A stretch of 51,000 nt of DNA, taken from NCBI GenBank assembly GCA_009760855.2, contig WPIO01000052.1, positions 1,500,001-1,551,000 on the forward strand. Direction: 5' to 3'. The notes below the pieces were generated by a model. The model ran no database searches and was not told the DNA's origin. It was given only the letters and a program-made list of their open reading frames with translations. Numbering within the stretch: the first letter of the stretch is position 1; every line of letters begins with the position of its first letter. Shown in pieces: positions 44,716 to 51,000 of this stretch. The position numbers and the translations under genes were made by a program. This DNA comes from Cristatella mucedo. Taxonomy: Eukaryota > Bryozoa > Phylactolaemata > Cristatellidae.

Positions 44716-46166
44716 ATATTTTACTCGAATTTGGAAATATGGTAATTTCTTGTGCAATTAAATCAGGTTCCTTTCCACGGCAACACTAACATGGATTTTT
44801 TTCGTCGTTTCAAGAAGTACATGTCACCATAGGTAGCCGATCTAGAAAGATTCAGCTCCTTATTGGTAATCACTTAAACCCCACGAATCATTACAAAACA
44901 TTTAGGCTGACATTCTGCTAATTTTAGGCTTACTAATACACTGAAAACTAAACGGCCATCCCATAAATTACGAAATTATCATTATCCTACAAAAAAAAAA
45001 AAAAATTAGGTGTCTCCTATATGCAATATTCATTCACGGAAACTGTATTGCATTCGCATACTATCAAATTGATAAAATTCTTGTATTATCGAACTGCGTA
45101 CTTCATGACATAAGTCCCAGCAGCACGTGCGGCGAAGCGTTAACGATCAAATGAGTTGCTTCAAAAAAAAAAAATTGCAGCATTTAATTTATTTCTAGTT
45201 ACTGTGACTTAATTGAGATATACATCGGGATGGTACGGTACTATGATACTCTCACTGCTTCATAAAATAGTGCGTTTTTCCCTACAATTAACCACTGTAT
45301 TAGAGCATATAAATAGCTTTGGCTCTTATGAAACATCTCTAAACCGAATTTAAGATTTAGTGCCTACGAGTGTCAAGCAATACACGTTCTTTTGCTTACG
45401 TGGGCTTCATTGATTGTGCGTCAAAGTCACTTCATTCAAATTTCATGGACCAACGAAAGTTAGTAAATGTAATCGAGCCTAGATTATTGCAAAGCAATAT
45501 AGGTTTTTCCGCATTTCTTCCCGATGCTAACGCTCAAATACCGGCAAATCTTAGCACTGACTTCATCTTTAACGTATAATCAATTTCCAGTCACCAATGT
45601 CACTTGCCGACCGCAATCGAAGAGTTTGACTAGACTCTGGCATTTAGGAATTGGTTTTCCTACATGGGCAAACAATGCTGTATAAGAATCCACCTCATTG
45701 ATAAAAATTTCCAGTGCGTTTTATTGTAGAAACTAAGCAATGACTATGGCTTAAAACAGATCATTTTAAATAGTTCTAAAACACATTAACCCATTTTCCT
45801 TCGACCTGGATTTGAATCGATTAGAAAAAAATAGAGGGGATGGATATCACTTCTCAAGTACGTAACGCAGTAGCGATCAAAAAGTGATTTGGCAGGATAT
45901 ACAGCGTTTAGTTTTAATGAAGTCTGTTGCTCTGAGTTTTCGCCTTTTTACTGTCTTTAAAGCAAGGATAATAAAGTAGTCACGAGAGAGTACGGTATTT
46001 AGCAATTACAATTCTTCAGAAGAACACTTGACGGTGGCTGCAGAGCCGAAATAAGAATTTCGCCTTTAGCTGGGCGATAGTCCAACGTCTCGTTAAACAA
46101 GTGGTATTCCAACGATTGAACAGTCGACACCGACATTCCGATGCATTCAAACCTAAGAAAAACCGT

Positions 46167-46686
46167 TCACATGGTTTGATGGTCGATCACCTTAAGAATC
46201 TTCTCATCCACGTTCAATGCCAATCCGATTGTCACGCCGAAACAAAGGTCTGTTCCTGACACTGGCAAATCACGACCGCAATTCTCGAAGCCCTCGTCGT
46301 ATTTGTTACTCACGAGTTTCATTTCCACAATTTGCTTAGTCATACGCGAATGGGAGCCATGTGCAGCCTGACGTCGCAACTGCATCTAGTGGTCTGCAGC
46401 TGGCCTATAAAAACTTGGAGCAAAGAAGCCACTGAACATTTCGGCAACCTTCTTGAATGAGGTAATCCGACTCACTTTTCCGACTAGACGGATAACTATG
46501 TATTTCGCTACCTGGTAATTTCTTAAATTCTACTCCTTTTTTGGCGCTCCTGAAGAGCAAGCGTTTCACGCTGTTTCTCAGTTTGCTATGTATTTTAGCC
46601 GCATCGCAGTACTTTTTGGTCCATCTTTTATCTTCTCTCATATCATTCCAGTGAACGAGTCGTGCTGCCCCGTGCTTACATTTCAT
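46167..46686 (-). other. Embedded frame pair, uncharacterised (44.6-48 kb unit)
   Basis: N-terminal frame 46,405-46,686 (93 codons: MKCKHGAARLVHWNDMREDK, KRLLFRSAKKGVEFKKLPGS, SESDYLIQEGCRNVQWLLCS) and C-terminal frame 46,167-46,385 (72 codons: KQIVEMKLVSNKYDEGFENC, GRDLPVSGTDLCFGVTIG). The two lie in different frames with a gap of about 20 nt. No family is recognised; see the 37-41 kb unit for the argument that it is probably not under selection. Confidence 0.35.
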
Positions 46687-47028
46687 GTTTTCCGTTTAGG
46701 ATTGAGGTGGTGGTAGTCACTGATCACTGGCACGACTGAACGATGTCCCAAAGCGTGTGCTTGGTGGGCTTTCGTCTACACTGGTTGCCAACGTTCTCAC
46801 GCTAAATAGTCAAGCAAGATAACCTGAACGTTCTTAAACATCGTTTGGCAGTTCTTTTTGCAAAGATTTGTGAAACTTTACAACGAAGTTACGTTACCAT
46901 AGCTAGATATGTATGAGACGAATAAGACTGATCGTATCCGTTGATAAAGGCACCAGATTGTTTTGCGAAGCCGCATGTGATGCTGGCGTATTAGAATTTG
47001 AAATTACATTCAATTCACGTTCAAAGAA

Positions 47029-47100
47029 GGTTCCATGGTGTAATGGTTAGCACTTTGGACTTTGAATCCAGCAATCCGAGTTCAAATCTCGGTGGAACCT
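47029..47100 (+). tRNA. tRNA-Gln (TTG)
   Basis: Identical over its 72 nt to the gene at 43,394, with the same flanks and TTTT terminator. Confidence 0.97.
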
Positions 47101-48293
47101 ATATTTTACGGAAATCTTAGATGATGTATCCAGGGTGCAATCGAACTACGTTCATTTGTATTTTCTTTGGAAGCACACATTCTATGTCTTTTCGTCTAGT
47201 CCGTGTCCCCTAACGTGGTCGCTGTTTTTATGCAGGTGCAGGTAGGCGGCTACATCATTTCCTGAATAATGTATTCAGTAGCCATTCCTTGAATTCCATT
47301 TCGTTCTACCAACGCGGTACGTTGATTCACTTAGTAATTGTTGCGTAGCTGCTGCTCTAGACTACATAGTAAGTCACCTAGGATCTAGTATTTGATAGTG
47401 TTGAGAAAGTCCTTGTTCACCAGAAAAATCCGCGATGCCAGCCGTCGTGCTAGCCTGAAACAGCTACTTGCTGTGCAGGATACAGGATTTTAAAAACCCA
47501 GCAGCTGGAAGACAACCTGGGAAGTACGAAGTACAGGGTTTCAGGAATACATTTCAGCCTAGCACTAGCCATTGAAAGATCTTAGGACCCAGGTCCGTTG
47601 TAAGGCTTTCAAAAGTATTAACACAAATCAATACGTTAAAATGTAAACAGATGCGCATGAACAGTAATAGCTCGTCAGAAAAGAAGCTACTAACACAAAC
47701 AAGCAAAGATAGAGCAGATACGTCGCTGCTGAACGGGGAACGATAATTCGTGATCAAGAAATCAATTTGAATGATAATATGTACTTGGAGTTTATTTCGT
47801 TAAGGCTCGCGCTTTATCAAAAGTCATCTAGGCGATTGTAGTTGGACCTTGGTCCGTCACTAGCACAGGAAATGACCAGACTCTCTGCTCTCTCCATAGT
47901 TAAATACTGTACTGTAGCTGACTTCTGACAACCTTTCGTACATCTCTGTTCATGATTTAGTTCACGGTACTAACTTTTCGGTTGTACCACTTGACGATGG
48001 GCCTGGGTGTCTGCAAGGCGGGCTTTCATTTACACTGGTTACCCTTGTCATCACGCATACATGTTTAAGTAAGGCGACACGCTTGATAGTAGAGGAGGTA
48101 GGCAAGTCGTTCAATTCCCAATGATTCGCAAAGCTCCTTGAAGACGGTATGGTACCATCGCATCGCAATGCAGCCAGAGCTCAACAATAGATATCACATT
48201 CGTTTAAAAATGCACCGGCGTCTGCATTCGCATTACAAATAAAGTTGGCGTGTTGGAATTTTAATTGCATTGAAATTCTCGATAAAAAAAGGA

Positions 48294-48365
48294 GGTTCCA
48301 TGGTGTAATGGTGAGCACTTCGGACTCTGAATCCGGCAATCCGAGTTCAAATCTCGGTGGAACCT
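48294..48365 (+). tRNA. tRNA-Gln (CTG)
   Basis: Identical over its 72 nt to the genes at 41,020 and 44,644. The 5' flank has extra A residues (GATAAAAAAAGGA instead of GGTAAAAGGA), which does not affect the gene. Confidence 0.97.
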
Positions 48366-49808
48366 ATATTTTACTCGAATTTGGAAATATGGTAATTTCT
48401 TGTGCAATTAAATCAGGTTCCTTTCCACGGCAACACTAACATGGATTTTTTTTTTTTTTTCAAGAAGTACATGTCACCATAGGTAGCCGATCTAGAAAGA
48501 TTCAGCTCCTTATTGGTAATCACTTAAACCCCACGAATCATTACAAAACATTTAGGCTGACATTCTGCTAATTTTAGGCTTACTAATACACTGAAAACTA
48601 AACGGCCATCCCATAAATTACGAAATTATCATTATCCTACTTCTGTTTTGAAAAATTAGGTGTCTCCTATATGCAATATTCATTCACGGAAACTGTATTG
48701 CATTCGCATACTATCAAATTGATAAAATTCTTGTATTATCGAACTGCGTACTTCATGACATAAGTCCCAGCAGCACGTGCGGCGAAGCGTTAACGATCAA
48801 ATGAGTTGCTTCAAAAATTGCAGCATTTAATTTATTTCTAGTTACTGTGACTTAATTGAGATATACATCGGGATGGTACGGTACTATGATACTCTCACTG
48901 CTTCATAAAATAGTGCGTTTTCCCTACAATTAACCACTGTATTAGAGCATATAAATAGCTTTGGCTCTTATGAAACATCTCTAAACCGAATTTAAGATTT
49001 AGTGCCTACGAGTGTCAAGCAATACACGTTCTTTTGCTTACGTGGGCTTCATTGATTGTGCGTCAAAGTCACTTCATTCAAATTTCATGGACCAACGAAA
49101 GTTAGTAAATGTAATCGAGCCTAGATTATTGCAAAGCAATATAGGTTTTTCCGCATTTCTTCCCGATGCTAACGCTCAAATACCGGCAAATCTTAGCACT
49201 GACTTCATCTTTAACGTATAATCAATTTCCAGTCACCAATGTCACTTGCCGACCGCAATCGAAGAGTTTGACTAGACTCTGGCATTTAGGAATTGGTTTT
49301 CCTACATGGGCAAACAATGCTGTATAAGAATCCACCTCATTGATAAAAATTTCCAGTGCGTTTTATTGTAGAAACTAAGCAATGACTATGGCTTAAAACA
49401 GATCATTTTAAATAGTTCTAAAAAAACATTAACCCATTTTCCTTCGACCGTGATTTGAAGTTAATTCAAGTTAAAACAAGAGGATGGATATAACTTCTCA
49501 AGTACGTAACGCAGTAGCGATCAAAAAGTGATTTGGCAGGATATACAGCGTTTAGTTTTAATGAAGTCTGTTGCTCTGAGTTTTCGCCTTTTTACTGTCT
49601 TTAAAGCAAGGATAATAAAGTAGTCACGAGAGAGTACGGTATTTAGCAATTACAATTCTTCAGAAGAACACTTGACGGTGGCTGCAGAGCCGAAATAAGA
49701 ATTTCGCCTTTAGCTGGGCGATAGTCCAACGTCTCGTTAAACAAGTGGTATTCCAACGATTGAACAGTCGACACCGACATTCCGATGCATTCAAACCTAA
49801 GAAACCAT

Positions 49809-50326
49809 TCACATGGTTTGATGGTCGATCACCTTAAGAATCTTCTCATCCACGTTCAATGCCAATCCGATTGTCACGCCGAAACAAAGGTCTGTTCCTG
49901 ACACTGGCAAATCACGACCGCAATTCTCGAAGCCCTCGTCGTATTTGTTACTCACGAGTTTCATTTCCACAATTTGCTTAGTCATACGCGAATGGGAGCC
50001 ATGTGCAGCCTGACGTCGCAACTGCATCTAGTGGTCTGCAGCTGGCCTATAAACTTGGAGCAAAGAAGCCACTGAACATTTCGGCAACCTTCTTGAATGA
50101 GGTAATCCGACTCACTTTTCCGACTAGACGGATAACTATGTATTTCGCTACCTGGTAATTTCTTAAATTCTACTCCTTTTTTGGCGCTCCTGAAGAGCAA
50201 GCGTTTCACGCTGTTTCTCAGTTTGCTATGTATTTTAGCCGCATCGCAGTACTTTTTGGTCCATCTTTTATCTTCTCTCATATCATTCCAGTGAACGAGT
50301 CGTGCTGCCCCGTGCTTACATTTCAT
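49809..50326 (-). other. Embedded frame pair, uncharacterised (48-51 kb unit)
   Basis: The N-terminal frame is the longest in the array (49,982-50,326, 114 codons). It extends past QEGCRNVQWLLCSKFIGQLQ to HMAPIRV and overlaps the C-terminal frame (49,809-50,027) in a different register. The overlap shows that reading through without splicing would not give the C-terminal peptide. Identical in most positions to the 44.6-48 kb unit. Confidence 0.35.
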
Positions 50327-50668
50327 GTTTTCCGTTTAGGATTGAGGTGGTGGTAGTCACTGATCACTGGCACGACTGAACGATGTCCCAAAGCGTGTGC
50401 TTGGTGGGCTTTCGTCTACACTGGTTGCCAACGTTCTCACGCTAAATAGTCAAGCAAGATAACCTGAACGTTCTTAAACATCGTTTGGCAGTTCTTTTTG
50501 CAAAGATTTGTGAAACTTTACAACGAAGTTACGTTACCATAGCTAGATATGTATGAGACGAATAAGACTGATCGTATCCGTTGATAAAGGCACCAGATTG
50601 TTTTGCGAAGCCGCATGTGATGCTGGCGTATTAGAATTTGAAATTACATTCAATTCACGTTCAAAGAA

Positions 50669-50740
50669 GGTTCCATGGTGTAATGGTTAGCACTTTGGAC
50701 TTTGAATCCAGCAATCCGAGTTCAAATCTCGGTGGAACCT
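50669..50740 (+). tRNA. tRNA-Gln (TTG)
   Basis: Identical over its 72 nt to the genes at 43,394 and 47,029; intact A and B boxes and TTTT downstream. It is the last complete gene in the window. Confidence 0.97.
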
Positions 50741-51000
50741 ATATTTTACGGAAATCTTAGATGATGTATCCAGGGTGCAATCGAACTACGTTCATTTGTA
50801 TTTTCTTTGGAAGCACACATTCTATGTCTTTTTGTCTAGTCCATGTCCCCTAACGTGGTCGCTGTTTATGCAGGTGCAGGTAGGCGGCTACATCATTTCC
50901 TGAATAATGTATTCAGTAGCCATTCCTTGAATTCCATTTCGTTCTACCAACGTGGTACGTTGATTCACTTAGTAATTGTTGCGTAGCTGCTGCTCTAGAC

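Larger units (their letters stand above)
44644..48293 (+). repeat. Array unit, 3,650 bp
   Basis: Nearly identical to the 41,020 unit. The difference in length comes mostly from small insertions: a run of 12 A at about 45,163-45,174 (5 A elsewhere), AAA additions near 46,158 and 46,410, a TT addition at about 47,225, an extra CTGTA near 47,908, an extra ATCGC near 48,158 and extra A near 48,283. A 15-A run at 44,991-45,005 replaces TTCTGTTTTG plus AAAAA without changing length. Confidence 0.92.
19000..51000 (+). repeat. Tandem array of about 3.6-kb tRNA-Gln units
   Basis: Repeated landmarks recur in order: a CAGCTGGAA block, an AGCAGATACGTC block, CTAGGCGATTGTAGTT..CCTTGG, GGAGGT(A/C/T)GGCAAG..TTCAATTCCCAA, tRNA-Gln CTG, a long spacer, a minus-strand frame pair, and tRNA-Gln TTG. 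CTG gene starts at 33,325, 37,190, 41,020, 44,644 and 48,294 give unit lengths of 3,865, 3,830, 3,624 and 3,650. Between 19,000 and 33,324 the units are shortened, rearranged and interrupted by LINEs. For example, 20,340-20,960 and 21,575-22,370 are related partial copies. The array continues beyond the right edge. All tRNA genes are on the plus strand. Confidence 0.95.
48294..51000 (+). repeat. Array unit, truncated by the window edge
   Basis: Contains both tRNA genes and the frame pair, then leaves the window within the TTG-CTG spacer. A run of 15 T (48,446-48,460) replaces TTTTTTTCGTCGTTT at the same length, again next to an existing homopolymer. Confidence 0.9.

Noticed and set aside
19000-51000. 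CRISPR-like interpretation of the repeats
   Set aside because: Repeats are kilobases long, contain tRNA genes and lack short spacer structure; the genome is eukaryotic.

Overview
The window looks like animal (metazoan) nuclear DNA: AT-rich, intron-bearing and repeat-rich. The evidence is a three-exon secreted C-type lectin gene with GT-AG introns, TATA box and AATAAA signal, non-LTR retrotransposons of CR1/L2 type with animal-style reverse transcriptase motifs, and eukaryotic tRNA genes with internal A and B boxes. There is no bacterial gene organisation. I cannot name the species; the short mannose-type lectin fits many marine invertebrates and invertebrate chordates, but this is inference.

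Region 1 (1-19,000) is accessory sequence around one convincing protein gene. A degenerate minus-strand LINE (family 1, about 1,166-3,535) carries a nested tRNA-derived SINE. A second LINE family (family 2) forms a self-nested insertion at about 5,075-6,448 and another copy at 15,025-15,677. The lectin gene (9,674-11,255) is predicted at 169 aa, with a signal peptide and the EPN and WND motifs of a calcium-dependent mannose-type site. It is flanked by two diverged copies of one segment (about 7,560-9,060 and 13,150-15,015), the second with an exon-like stretch on the minus strand. A dispersed repeat occurs at 4,665-4,910 (+) and 18,590-18,860 (-).

Region 2 (about 19,000-51,000, running off the right edge) is a tandem array of units near 3.6 kb. 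Each complete unit carries two tRNA-Gln genes on the plus strand, one with anticodon CTG and one with TTG, about 1.25 kb (TTG to CTG) and 2.4-2.6 kb (CTG to TTG) apart. I find 15 tRNA-Gln loci: 7 look intact (all at or after 37,190) and 8 are degenerate. Units on the left are scrambled, mutated and interrupted by LINEs; the last three are nearly identical, which suggests recent amplification or homogenisation towards the right. Each unit also contains remnants of a minus-strand reading-frame pair that I do not recognise.

The most distinctive signals are the two-isoacceptor tRNA-Gln array and its age gradient, a decayed copy whose anticodon became TTA, the embedded reading-frame pair, a SINE that shares its 3' tail with the resident LINE, and length-preserving homopolymer overwrites in single units that may be assembly errors.
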